The position numbers were made by a program, and so were the translations under genes. Shown here one piece after another: positions 1 through 6,495 of a stretch of DNA of 9,815 bases (positions are counted from its first letter, which is position 1; the number at the start of each line of letters is the position of its first letter). This DNA is from Deltaproteobacteria bacterium RIFCSPLOWO2_02_56_12. GTDB taxonomy: Bacteria > Desulfobacterota > Binatia > UBA9968. The stretch covers positions 2,329 through 12,143 of the forward strand of contig MGRY01000002.1 of the NCBI GenBank assembly GCA_001799045.1, in the 5' to 3' direction. The notes beneath the pieces were generated by a model. It ran no database searches. It was not told where the DNA came from and saw nothing but the letters and a program-made list of their open reading frames with translations.

Positions 1-186
1 GGGGAAAGGGATCTCCTTCCCCCCGCTCTCGCCCTGTGGCTTCCCAACATAGTCGTCGGACTCATAGCGATCCGGCTCTTCCAAAAAGCGCTTAAGGAAT
101 CCCCGCTCCTGATCCAGGGCAAGTTGGAAGACCTTTCCCTATACTTGAACCGGAGACTCGCCCGCTACATGCAAAGGGACTACTGA
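1..186 (+). CDS. lptF: LptF, LPS export permease (C-terminal end only)
   Basis: This is the last 61 codons of a gene that begins before the window, read in frame from base 1 and ending in TGA at 184-186. The fragment contains LPPALALWLPNIVVG followed by a hydrophobic stretch and a basic tail ending in MQRDY. It closely parallels the C-terminal end of the next gene (LPPLVAAWLPNLILAF), as expected for the paralogous pair LptF and LptG. In known systems LptF and LptG form the inner-membrane permease which, with the ATPase LptB, extracts lipopolysaccharide and passes it to LptC. The choice of LptF rather than a second LptG rests on position: lptF normally comes directly before lptG, and the stop lies 7 bases before the next start. 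Only the last membrane helix and the cytoplasmic tail are visible, so the N-terminal and periplasmic parts cannot be judged. Confidence 0.85.
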   Translation, partial: GERDLLPPALALWLPNIVVGLIAIRLFQKALKESPLLIQGKLEDLSLYLNRRLARYMQRDY

Positions 187-193
187 GCACACG

Positions 194-1303
194 GTGGAAA
201 AGGCCAATCGCATATCCTTGCTGCTGATCGGCGGCATTTTAGATCGTTACCTGGCGCGCGAATTTCTCAAGATATTTGCTGTCAGCCTTCTCTGCACAGC
301 GGTCTTGTACCTCATCGTAGATTTTTTCGACCGAATCGATACCCTCCTGCAGGCAGGCGCGCCCTTATCGACCTCGGTCAGATACTTTCTCTACAAGATT
401 CCCCTCTTGCTCTCGCGCATGTTCGCCTTCGCCGCCCTCTTCTCGACCCTGTTCTCCCTAGGGATGCTGTCTCGAACTCAAGAAATAACGGCCATGCGCT
501 CCAGTGGTATGAGCCTCCGCCGCATTGCGTTGCCCCTGTTTCTGCTCTCCTTCTTGATTTGCATTATCGCCTTTTTCTGGAACGAGGCGCTAGTTCCAAT
601 ATTCACCCAGAAGGCCCAAACCATCTACAAAACAGAAGTAAAGAAAAAACAACCCAAGAATCTCATTGGGACCAAGGATATTTGGATGCGCGGAGAGGGG
701 TCTTTCATCAGCGTGGATCATTTCGACACGAAAAAGATTGTCCTGGAAGGCGTCACCATTTATCTCTTGAATCGGGACTTCACGCCGAGAGGGCTGATCG
801 TGGTCCCATGGGCACGCTGGAATGGCACGCGCTGGGAGGCCAAGGAAGGTACGGAATGGCTCTTTCTGCCGAATGGTCAGATGACCCAGCAACCACTCAA
901 CACCTCCCTCCCCCTCGCGGAGACTCCAGAGGATTTTAAGCTGCTTGCGCGCGAGGCGGAAGAGTTCAGCTTCTTCGATTTGCGCAAACAAATTGCGGAT
1001 CTCCAGGCAAAGGGCTTCGACACGGTGCAAGACGAGGTCGATCTCCAGGTAAAGTTGGCGCTTCCCCTGGTTTCCCCCCTCATGGTCCTCCTGGCCATCC
1101 CCTTTGCCCTCCGGCATGGCCCAGGGGGGGGCATGGCCCTCAGTTTCGGGCTCTCGATGCTGATCGGCTTTGGCTACTGGTTTGTCCTGGCCTTTAGTGT
1201 CTCGCTCGGTCACAGCGGAGCGTTACCCCCGCTGGTAGCGGCTTGGCTTCCCAATCTGATCCTAGCCTTCGTGGGACTCTTTTTCTCTACTGCAGAGGAA
1301 TAA
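194..1303 (+). CDS. lptG: LptG, LPS export system permease
   Basis: Inner-membrane permease of the YjgP/YjgQ family; with LptF and the ATPase LptB it lifts lipopolysaccharide out of the inner membrane. The 369-residue product has the family layout: three N-terminal hydrophobic helices (about 27-45, 69-92, 110-130), a periplasmic beta-rich domain (about 150-265), and three C-terminal helices (about 288-306, 312-336, 344-364). Family hallmarks are ILDRYLAREFLKIF near the start, EITAMRSSGMSLRRI after helix 2 (the cytoplasmic coupling region that contacts LptB), and LPPLVAAWLPNL in the last helix. The start is uncertain. The codon at 194 is GTG with no clear Shine-Dalgarno sequence, and relatives usually begin just before the ILDRYL motif (residue 15 here); TTG at 218 is an alternative. 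Translation is probably coupled to lptF, whose stop is 7 bases upstream. The gene ends 9 bases from the convergent argC stop. Confidence 0.93.
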   Translation: MEKANRISLLLIGGILDRYLAREFLKIFAVSLLCTAVLYLIVDFFDRIDTLLQAGAPLSTSVRYFLYKIPLLLSRMFAFAALFSTLFSLGMLSRTQEITAMRSSGMSLRRIALPLFLLSFLICIIAFFWNEALVPIFTQKAQTIYKTEVKKKQPKNLIGTKDIWMRGEGSFISVDHFDTKKIVLEGVTIYLLNRDFTPRGLIVVPWARWNGTRWEAKEGTEWLFLPNGQMTQQPLNTSLPLAETPEDFKLLAREAEEFSFFDLRKQIADLQAKGFDTVQDEVDLQVKLALPLVSPLMVLLAIPFALRHGPGGGMALSFGLSMLIGFGYWFVLAFSVSLGHSGALPPLVAAWLPNLILAFVGLFFSTAEE

Positions 1304-1312
1304 AGGGCATCC

Positions 1313-2389
1313 CTAAGGGATCAAGGCTGTTCCCCTGAGCCCTTCGGTTTCAGGCCACCCGTACATCAGATTCATATTTTGCACAGCCTGGCCGGCCGCC
1401 CCCTTGACCAAGTTGTCAATCGCCGTGATCACCACGAGACGCTTGACCCGGGGATCATAGCGAAATCCAATGGCACAGTCGTTGGAGCCGCGGACCTCTT
1501 TGGTTTGGGGAAAAGAACCTGCCGGCAGGATGCGAATGAAAGGATCTCCGCGATAAAAATCTTTGTAGACCTTGGCGAGTCTTTCGCCGTCGAGAATTTT
1601 TTTAAGTTCGACGTACATCGTGGAAAGAATCCCCCGGTTCATAGGCACCAAATGAGGCGCAAATAAAACCAAGACCGGTCGCTTGGCGATCCGGCTTAGC
1701 TCCTGTTCGATTTCAGGGATATGGCGGTGAACGCCGACATTATAGGCCTTGAAGTTTTCGTTGACCTCGCTGAAGGAGAGATCGACCGCGCTGCTCCTCC
1801 CGGCCCCCGTGACTCCGGACTTGGCATCGATGAGCACAGTCCCCTGAACCATTTTTTCAACAAAGAGGGGGGCTAAGCCAAGCACGGCTCCGGTGGGATA
1901 ACAGCCCGGATTAGCAACGAGCCGGGCTTTGCCGATCTCTTTCCGGCGAATCTCTGTCAGCCCGTAGACGGCGTCCCGCAAGAGGTGCGGCGCCTTGTGC
2001 ACGCCGTACCAGCGGAGGTAGGTCTTGGGGTCATGAAGACGAAAATCAGCGCTCAGATCGATCACCCGCATGCCCCGCTCCATCAAGGCCGCAACCGCCT
2101 CCATAGAGGTTTCATGGGGGAGCGCGGCAAAGGTAAGATCAGATCGAGAGGCTATTTGATCTATCCGGATTGCTTCCAGGATAAGATCGCACTGACCCGT
2201 CAGCGACGGATAGATATCGCTTACCCGCTTCCCGGCATATTGCTGGGAGGTAATAGTAGTGATCCGGACACGGGGATGACGGATGAGAATGCGCAGAAGT
2301 TCAACGCCCGCATAGCCAGTGGCACCCAAAACCGCCACGCGCAGGTCTTTCCGTTTCCCGTTAGAAACCCTTTGAGGCGATGAATTCAA
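1313..2389 (-). CDS. argC: N-acetyl-gamma-glutamyl-phosphate reductase
   Basis: Cytoplasmic enzyme of arginine synthesis that reduces N-acetyl-glutamyl phosphate to the semialdehyde with NADPH. The Rossmann nucleotide-binding motif VAVLGATGYAG lies at about residues 18-28, and the catalytic cysteine is Cys163 in NPGCYPTG. The family signatures SGVTGAGR (191-198), NVGVHRHIPEI (217-227) and KGAAGQAVQN (329-338) are all present. Length is 358 residues against about 345 for the family. The excess is an N-terminal tail of about 16 residues, so the TTG start at 2387-2389 may be upstream of the real one; CTG just before RVAVLGATG would match relatives but is a rare start codon. The TTG overlaps the rpsI stop as TTGA, which suggests translational coupling. 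No argJ or other arg gene is next to it here, because the neighbouring lptG is convergent. It is the last gene of the rplM-rpsI run. Confidence 0.95.
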   Translation of the reverse strand: MNSSPQRVSNGKRKDLRVAVLGATGYAGVELLRILIRHPRVRITTITSQQYAGKRVSDIYPSLTGQCDLILEAIRIDQIASRSDLTFAALPHETSMEAVAALMERGMRVIDLSADFRLHDPKTYLRWYGVHKAPHLLRDAVYGLTEIRRKEIGKARLVANPGCYPTGAVLGLAPLFVEKMVQGTVLIDAKSGVTGAGRSSAVDLSFSEVNENFKAYNVGVHRHIPEIEQELSRIAKRPVLVLFAPHLVPMNRGILSTMYVELKKILDGERLAKVYKDFYRGDPFIRILPAGSFPQTKEVRGSNDCAIGFRYDPRVKRLVVITAIDNLVKGAAGQAVQNMNLMYGWPETEGLRGTALIP

Positions 2390-2778
2390 CGCTTTGAGTA
2401 TTGCGGTCGCTTGCGTGCCTTGTGGCGTCCGTACTTCTTCCGCTCAACCGCACGCGGATCGCGGGTGACGAAACCAGCCTTTTTTAGTGGGGAACGAAAA
2501 TCGAGGCTGATTTGGATGAGGGCGCGGGTAATCCCGTGACGGATCGCACCTGCCTGACCGGAGATGCCTCCACCTTGCACATTGACTTTGGTATCAAAAT
2601 TCCCCTGGGTATGGGTAACCTGGAATGGCTGGAGAACGATCATCCTGGCCGTCTCGCGACCAAAATAATCCTCCAAGGTTTGATCATTGATCAGGACACT
2701 TCCCTTGCCCTCTTTTAAATACACCCGGGCCACGGAGGTCTTCCGTCTCCCGGTTGCATAGAACACCTTTTCTGCCAT
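2386..2778 (-). CDS. rpsI: 30S ribosomal protein S9
   Basis: Small-subunit ribosomal protein, 130 residues, the usual family length. The N-terminal YATGRRKTSVARVYL and the basic C-terminal tail ending KARKRPQYSKR are diagnostic. The tail of S9 reaches the ribosomal P site and contacts tRNA, and the terminal SKR is intact. The ATG at 2776-2778 is preceded on the minus strand by a clear AGGAG (2787-2791), and this overlaps the rplM stop codon TAG (2790-2792). The two genes are therefore set up to be translated one after the other, the standard rplM-rpsI arrangement. The stop TGA overlaps the TTG start of argC. Confidence 0.98.
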   Translation of the reverse strand: MAEKVFYATGRRKTSVARVYLKEGKGSVLINDQTLEDYFGRETARMIVLQPFQVTHTQGNFDTKVNVQGGGISGQAGAIRHGITRALIQISLDFRSPLKKAGFVTRDPRAVERKKYGRHKARKRPQYSKR

Positions 2779-2786
2779 GATTTTTA

Positions 2787-2791
2787 CTCCT
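2787..2791 (-). promoter_or_regulatory. Shine-Dalgarno site of rpsI inside the rplM stop
   Basis: The minus strand reads AGGAG eight bases before the rpsI ATG, and its first two bases are part of the rplM TAG stop. A ribosome finishing L13 stops on the site that recruits the next one, which fits matched production of L13 and S9. Confidence 0.75.
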
Positions 2792-3230
2792 AAACCTTTA
2801 GTGCCAGAGGCAGCGGTTTTTGCGCCTCATGGGGATGATCCGGGCCAGCGTAAACCTTTAACTTAGTTGAGAGTCTTCTCCCCAACCGGCTTTTAGGCAA
2901 CATCCCCTTTACCGCTAACCGAATCAGGGCCTCGGGCTTGTCTGCAAGCATTTTCTGCGCAGTGGTAGTCCGCATGCCCCCTGGATATTCGGAATGCCGA
3001 TAGTAAATTTTATCCTCTAGTTTTTTCCCTGTCAGCCGGACTGCCCCGGCATTAACCACAACGACAAAGTCTCCCACATCCACGTGACGCGCAAAGGTGG
3101 GTTTGTGCTTCCCCCTTAAAACCTTAGCCACCTCACTGGCCAGTCGGCCCAAGACCTTTCCCTCCGCATCCACGATATACCATTGGCGCTGGGCAAGCGC
3201 ATCTTGCCTTTTCATCTGATAGGTCCTCAT
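2790..3230 (-). CDS. rplM: 50S ribosomal protein L13
   Basis: Large-subunit ribosomal protein that takes part in early 50S assembly. The frame is open from ATG at 3254, but I place the start at ATG 3228-3230. This gives MRTYQMKRQDALAQRQWYIVDA, matching the family N-terminus (relatives begin with M-K-T-Y or similar), and 146 residues against the usual 142-150. An AAGAGGG Shine-Dalgarno (3234-3240) lies just before it. The eight extra residues of the longer reading would encode that site. Diagnostic segments are GKVLGRLAS, LRGKHKPTF, DVGDFVVVVNA, and YYRHSEYPGG, followed by MLPKSRLGRR. The gene starts 38 bases after the tRNA-Asp 3' end with no obvious promoter between them, so it may be transcribed together with the tRNA. 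rpsI follows after 11 bases. Confidence 0.95.
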   Translation of the reverse strand: MRTYQMKRQDALAQRQWYIVDAEGKVLGRLASEVAKVLRGKHKPTFARHVDVGDFVVVVNAGAVRLTGKKLEDKIYYRHSEYPGGMRTTTAQKMLADKPEALIRLAVKGMLPKSRLGRRLSTKLKVYAGPDHPHEAQKPLPLALKV

Positions 3231-3233
3231 ATT

Positions 3234-3240
3234 CCCTCTT
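3234..3240 (-). promoter_or_regulatory. Shine-Dalgarno site deciding the rplM start
   Basis: AAGAGGG on the minus strand, three bases before ATG 3228-3230. The spacing is short but the match is good, and no comparable site precedes the earlier in-frame ATG codons at 3254 and 3248. Confidence 0.5.
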
Positions 3241-3268
3241 AGTTCCATAAACACATAAATCCAAAATA

Positions 3269-3345
3269 TGGCGGGGCCGACGAGACTCGAACTCGCGACC
3301 TCCGGCGTGACAGGCCGGCGTTCTATCCAGCTGAACTACGACCCC
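3269..3345 (-). tRNA. tRNA-Asp (anticodon GTC)
   Basis: The minus strand folds into a full 77-base cloverleaf. The acceptor stem GGGGTCG pairs with CGGCCCC, with one G-U pair. The D arm is GTTC/GAAC, and the anticodon stem CCGGC/GCCGG carries loop CTGTCAC with anticodon GTC at 3309-3311. The T arm has loop TTCGAGT. The discriminator is G73, the usual aspartate identity base, and CCA is encoded at 3269-3271. It reads GAC and GAU codons. Confidence 0.97.
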
Positions 3346-3349
3346 GTTT

Positions 3350-3455
3350 TTTCGTTAATAGTTACTGGTTAATCGTTAATCGTCAAGTCTTCAGCATTGG
3401 AGGTCGTGTAACCGATCAAAACGAGTAACGAATCAACTAATAACTAGTAACGAAA
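3350..3455. repeat. Imperfect inverted repeat built of heptamers, between two tRNA genes
   Basis: The left arm is 3350-3383 and the right arm 3421-3455. The right arm read on the minus strand matches the left arm at about 29 of 35 aligned positions with one single-base gap. Each arm is made of four seven-base units. On the left they are CGTTAAT, AGTTACT, GGTTAAT and CGTTAAT (3353-3380). On the right, read in reverse complement, they are CGTTACT, AGTTATT, AGTTGAT and CGTTACT (3452 down to 3424, with one extra base before the last). A 37-base centre separates the arms. The repeat fills almost the whole 111-base spacer between tRNA-Val and tRNA-Asp. A transcript crossing it could form a long AU-rich hairpin. 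I see no T-run at the right place for a terminator, and no second copy in the window. Confidence 0.8.
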
Positions 3456-3456
3456 C

Positions 3457-3531
3457 TGGTGGGCGGTACAGGATTTGAACCTGTGGCCCCCGGCTTGTAA
3501 GGCCGATGCTCTCCCGCTGAGCTAACCGCCC
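3457..3531 (-). tRNA. tRNA-Val (anticodon TAC)
   Basis: The minus strand folds into a 75-base cloverleaf. The acceptor stem GGGCGGT pairs with ACCGCCC, the D arm is GCTC/GAGC, and the anticodon stem TCGGC/GCCGG carries loop CTTACAA with anticodon TAC at about 3496-3498. The T arm ACAGG/CCTGT has loop TTCAAAT. The discriminator is A73 and CCA is encoded at 3457-3459. It reads GUN valine codons. It lies 100 bases downstream of hup. Confidence 0.97.
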
Positions 3532-3565
3532 CCTCCGGCCAAAAACACCAGCCTCTAACCTTAGA

Positions 3566-3600
3566 CTTGAGACTCACTATGCCCGGTTATTCGTCTCAAG
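3566..3600 (-). terminator. Possible stem-loop after hup
   Basis: An exact 8-base inverted repeat, CTTGAGAC at 3566-3573 and GTCTCAAG at 3593-3600, has a 19-base loop and lies between hup and tRNA-Val. On the minus strand it is not followed by a T-run directly; a TTTTT occurs about 20 bases later. It may end or shield the hup mRNA, or be a processing signal. As a rho-independent terminator it is weak. The rest of 3532-3631 shows nothing else I can name. Confidence 0.3.
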
Positions 3601-3631
3601 ATTCTTCCTGGTCTCTATGACAGAGAGTGAT

Positions 3632-3904
3632 TTAGCTGAGGGAATCTTTTAAGGTCTTACCAGCCTTAAACTTGGCGGCTCGAGAGGAGGCAATCTGGAT
3701 CGACTCTCCGGTCTTGGGATTTCTCCCGGTCCGCGCTTTGCGCTCCGACACCGAGAACGTTCCGAAACCGGAAATGTTAACTTTGTCCCCGTTCTTCAAA
3801 GCGGCGACGATGTCATCAAAAACCCCGTTGACAATCTCTTCTGCCTTCTGTTTGGGAATATCCGCCTTACTCGCAACCAAATCAATCAAGTCCGCTTTTG
3901 TCAT
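3632..3904 (-). CDS. hup: HU-family nucleoid DNA-binding protein
   Basis: Small basic dimeric protein that bends and compacts DNA. It has 90 residues, exactly the HU length. The N-terminal helices (MTKADLIDLVASKADIPKQK onward) are followed by the beta-arm region with GFGTFSVSERKARTGRNP (46-63). This holds the family signature and the conserved RNP tip that inserts into the minor groove. The C-terminal helix ends KAGKTLKDSL. HU and IHF subunits are related, but the GFGTF, ARTGRNP and C-terminal sequence favour HU. The ATG at 3902-3904 has a strong GAGGGGG Shine-Dalgarno (3909-3915). A good promoter and a leader hairpin lie upstream, so it is expressed apart from lon at least in part. The position after lon matches the clpP-clpX-lon-hup order of many proteobacteria. 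Confidence 0.96.
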   Translation of the reverse strand: MTKADLIDLVASKADIPKQKAEEIVNGVFDDIVAALKNGDKVNISGFGTFSVSERKARTGRNPKTGESIQIASSRAAKFKAGKTLKDSLS

Positions 3905-3921
3905 TTTTCCCCCTCACCACC

Positions 3922-3940
3922 CTGCCGGGCCTACCGGCAG
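3922..3940 (-). promoter_or_regulatory. Hairpin in the hup leader
   Basis: A perfect 7-base GC-rich stem, CTGCCGG (3922-3928) and CCGGCAG (3934-3940), has a 5-base loop. It lies between the predicted hup promoter and its Shine-Dalgarno site, starting within a few bases of the expected transcript 5' end. No T-run follows, so it is not a terminator of lon. A 5' hairpin in this position could protect the mRNA from decay; this is inference. Confidence 0.5.
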
Positions 3941-3950
3941 AGTATTCCAT

Positions 3951-3980
3951 TTTATAACAACATGAGAGCTCAGGTGTCAA
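3951..3980 (-). promoter_or_regulatory. Sigma70-type promoter of hup
   Basis: On the minus strand a consensus -35 box TTGACA (3975-3980) is followed after 18 bases by TATAAA (3951-3956). Shifting one base gives TTATAA with a 17-base spacer. The expected start is near 3944, giving a leader of about 40 bases. It lies wholly in the 109-base gap between lon and hup. Confidence 0.75.
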
Positions 3981-4013
3981 TCCGCTTAGGGGTGACCCCC
4001 GAAGCCGCCCGAC

Positions 4014-6482
4014 CTATTGTGGCAAGATATCCGCCCGGGGACTTTCTTCCTCCTTGTCCTCAAAGACGGAAGAATCCTCTCTCGTTTCAGCCGAGACCAG
4101 CTTTTTCTTAAAGAGACTCTCAGGATCTTCTAAGATGAGCGCTTTCTTCAACACTTCATCCATATGGGAGACCGGCCTCAGTTCAACGGCTTTTAAGATC
4201 ACGGAAGGTATTTCCTCGATATCCTTCTCGTTTTCTTCGGGTATCAGGACTGTTTTGATGCCCCCCCTATGAGCAGCTAAGATCTTTTCCTTCAGTCCGC
4301 CGATGGGAAGGATCCTCCCTCTTAAGGTAATCTCCCCGGTCATCGCCAGATCATGGCGCACCGGGATACGGGTAAGGGCGGAAACCAGAGATGTGGCCAT
4401 CGTGATCCCAGCGGATGGTCCATCTTTGGGAATGGAGCCCTCGGGGACGTGGATATGGACATCCACCTTTTGATAAAAATCCTTCTCTAATCCCAGATCT
4501 TCCCCACGGGAGCGGACATAGCTCATCGCTGCCTGGGCCGATTCTTGCATGACATCACCCAGCTGACCAGTAATGATGAGCTGCCCCTTCCCGGGCATGA
4601 CCGTTACTTCCGTGACGAGTAACTCCCCCCCGAGCTCGGTCCAGGCCAGCCCCGTCGTCACTCCGATTCTCTGTTCTACATCGACCATCCCGTATCGGTA
4701 TTTCTGGGGGCCCAGATATTTATGCAAACTCTTCGCACCGACTTGGACCCTGGCGCTTTTATCCTTCTTGACTACCTCCACAGCGACCTTGCGGCAGAGC
4801 GAGGCCAGCTCTCGATCCAGATTTCTCACCCCCGCCTCTTTGGTGTAATGGCGGATCAGTCCGAGAATGGCGTTATCGGTAAACAGGATGTTCCCCGGAG
4901 TCAGACCGTTGGCCTCGCGCTGTTTTTCCACCAGATATCTCTTGGCGATGTTCAGCTTCTCCATCTCCGTGTATCCCGCAATCCGGATAATTTCCATCCG
5001 GTCCTGCAGCGGTCGGGGAATACGGTCCAGAGTATTCGCGGTAGTGATAAACATGACCTTCGATAGATCGTAATCCAAGTCCAGGTAATGGTCATTGAAG
5101 GCAAAGTTCTGCTCTGGATCCAACACCTCGAGCAGCGCCGAAGAGGGATCCCCTCGAAAATCAGTAGACATCTTATCGACCTCATCCATCAGAAAGACAG
5201 GATTACTGGAGCCGGCCTTCTTCATGGACTGGACGATCTTCCCCGGGAGCGCGCCGATATAGGTGCGACGATGGCCACGAATCTCCGCCTCATCCCGGAC
5301 TCCCCCCAAGGAGACCCGGACAAACTTCCTTCCCGTCGCCCGGGCGACGGAACGGCCCAGGGAAGTCTTGCCAACGCCTGGAGGCCCCACCAGACAGAGG
5401 ATCGGACCCTTCATCTTCCCTACCAGGCTCTGAACAGCCAGATACTCCAGGATGCGCTGCTTGACTTTCTCCAAGCCGTAATGGTCTTCTTCCAGGATCT
5501 TTTCCGCTTCCTTGATGTCCAGCTTGTCATCGGTGAACTCATTCCATGGCAGACTCAGAATCCAATCAATATAGTTTCTCACTACGGTGGCCTCAGCCGA
5601 CATCGGCGACATCATCTTGAGCTTCTTCAACTCTTTCTCGACCTTGTCCTTCCCCTCGGCTGATAGTTTCTTCTGCTTGATCTTCTCTTCGATCTCCTGG
5701 ATCTCGTTCTTAAACTCGTCCTTTTCCCCCAGCTCCTTCTGGATGGCCCGCATCTGCTCGTTCAAGTAATACTCCTTTTGCGAGCGTTCCATCTGTTTCT
5801 TAACGCGCGAGCGGATGCGCCGCTCCACCTCCAGGATTTCGATCTCGGCCCTCATGTGACCCAAGACCTTCTCCAGCCGTTCCGCCGCATTGAGAGTCTC
5901 CAGAAGATTCTGCCGGTCCTCTAGCTTGATCCCCAAATGGGCGACGATGGTATCGGCGAGGCGCGCCGGATCGTCGATAGAGGAGACAGACATGACCATC
6001 TCGGGCGGGATCTTTTTCTTCAGCTTGACGTAGTTTTCGAAGGTGCTGTGGACCTCCCGGACAAGCGCCTCCACTTCCGTATTCTTTTCCACTACCTCTG
6101 CGACCTCCTCCACCTCGACAAGAAAGAAGTCCGGATGATTCAAAAAGCGCACGACTTTGGCTCGTCTCTTCCCTTCGATCAGCACCTTGACCGTTCCGTC
6201 GGGGAGCTTCAGCATCTGAACGACGCTTCCCAGGACCCCGATCCGGTAGATGTCGTTTTCCGTCGGATCATTGGTCTTCGCATCTTTCTGCGATGACAAA
6301 AAAATAGGTCCCTGTTTCTGGGTGGCTTCCTCCAGGGCCTTGATCGAGCGCTGCCGACCCACGAATAGCGGCACCACCATATGGGGAAAAACGATGATAT
6401 CCCGAAGAGGCAGAAGAGGCACTGTCAGCAAACCGTTGGCCTCTTTGTCCTTGTCGTCTTTCTTGTCATTGCGAAACAACAT
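4014..6482 (-). CDS. lon: ATP-dependent protease Lon
   Basis: Cytoplasmic AAA+ serine protease that degrades misfolded and regulatory proteins. I place the start at ATG 6480-6482 (822 residues, MLFRNDKK), because a run of seven G (6485-6491) forms the ribosome site just before it. A GTG at 6503 is in frame, but it would encode that site and overlaps the clpX stop. Domains: N-terminal substrate-binding LON domain from LLTVPLLPLRDIIVFPHMVVP (about 18-210); a coiled-coil middle; an AAA+ module with Walker A GPPGVGKT (366-373) and Walker B FLMDEVDK (430-437); and a C-terminal protease domain. The catalytic dyad is Ser690 in PKDGPSAG and Lys733 in GGLKEK. The 43-residue spacing equals that of E. 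coli Ser679-Lys722. The protein ends with an acidic, probably disordered tail of about 35 residues that makes it longer than E. coli Lon (784). The gene follows clpX by 13 bases. No recognisable terminator follows it. Confidence 0.98.
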   Translation of the reverse strand: MLFRNDKKDDKDKEANGLLTVPLLPLRDIIVFPHMVVPLFVGRQRSIKALEEATQKQGPIFLSSQKDAKTNDPTENDIYRIGVLGSVVQMLKLPDGTVKVLIEGKRRAKVVRFLNHPDFFLVEVEEVAEVVEKNTEVEALVREVHSTFENYVKLKKKIPPEMVMSVSSIDDPARLADTIVAHLGIKLEDRQNLLETLNAAERLEKVLGHMRAEIEILEVERRIRSRVKKQMERSQKEYYLNEQMRAIQKELGEKDEFKNEIQEIEEKIKQKKLSAEGKDKVEKELKKLKMMSPMSAEATVVRNYIDWILSLPWNEFTDDKLDIKEAEKILEEDHYGLEKVKQRILEYLAVQSLVGKMKGPILCLVGPPGVGKTSLGRSVARATGRKFVRVSLGGVRDEAEIRGHRRTYIGALPGKIVQSMKKAGSSNPVFLMDEVDKMSTDFRGDPSSALLEVLDPEQNFAFNDHYLDLDYDLSKVMFITTANTLDRIPRPLQDRMEIIRIAGYTEMEKLNIAKRYLVEKQREANGLTPGNILFTDNAILGLIRHYTKEAGVRNLDRELASLCRKVAVEVVKKDKSARVQVGAKSLHKYLGPQKYRYGMVDVEQRIGVTTGLAWTELGGELLVTEVTVMPGKGQLIITGQLGDVMQESAQAAMSYVRSRGEDLGLEKDFYQKVDVHIHVPEGSIPKDGPSAGITMATSLVSALTRIPVRHDLAMTGEITLRGRILPIGGLKEKILAAHRGGIKTVLIPEENEKDIEEIPSVILKAVELRPVSHMDEVLKKALILEDPESLFKKKLVSAETREDSSVFEDKEEESPRADILPQ

Positions 6483-6484
6483 AT

Positions 6485-6491
6485 CCCCCCC
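6485..6491 (-). promoter_or_regulatory. Shine-Dalgarno site deciding the lon start
   Basis: The minus strand reads AGGGAAGGGGGGGAT directly before ATG 6480-6482. The G-run is the only good ribosome site near the 5' end of lon and lies in the 13-base gap after the clpX stop, which argues against the earlier in-frame GTG. Confidence 0.65.
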
Positions 6492-6495
6492 TTCC

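Noticed and set aside
590..1213. Open frame of 207 codons on the minus strand opposite lptG
   Set aside because: It lies wholly inside lptG, a well supported membrane protein gene. Its predicted protein has no recognisable family or membrane pattern, and no promoter is visible.
3269..3531. tRNA genes as attachment sites of an integrated element
   Set aside because: No integrase gene, no partial tRNA 3' duplicate and no foreign-looking gene lies next to any of the three tRNAs.
3612..3626. TCTCT/AGAGA stem just after the hup stop as a terminator
   Set aside because: A five-base AT/GC mixed stem without a T-run is likely chance.
3989..4000. Short hairpin GGGG-TGA-CCCC as a lon terminator
   Set aside because: The stem is only four to five bases and no T-run follows on the minus strand.
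5088..5663. Open frame of 191 codons on the plus strand opposite lon
   Set aside because: It is antisense to the highly conserved AAA+ part of Lon; its openness follows from the codon use of lon and the product resembles nothing.
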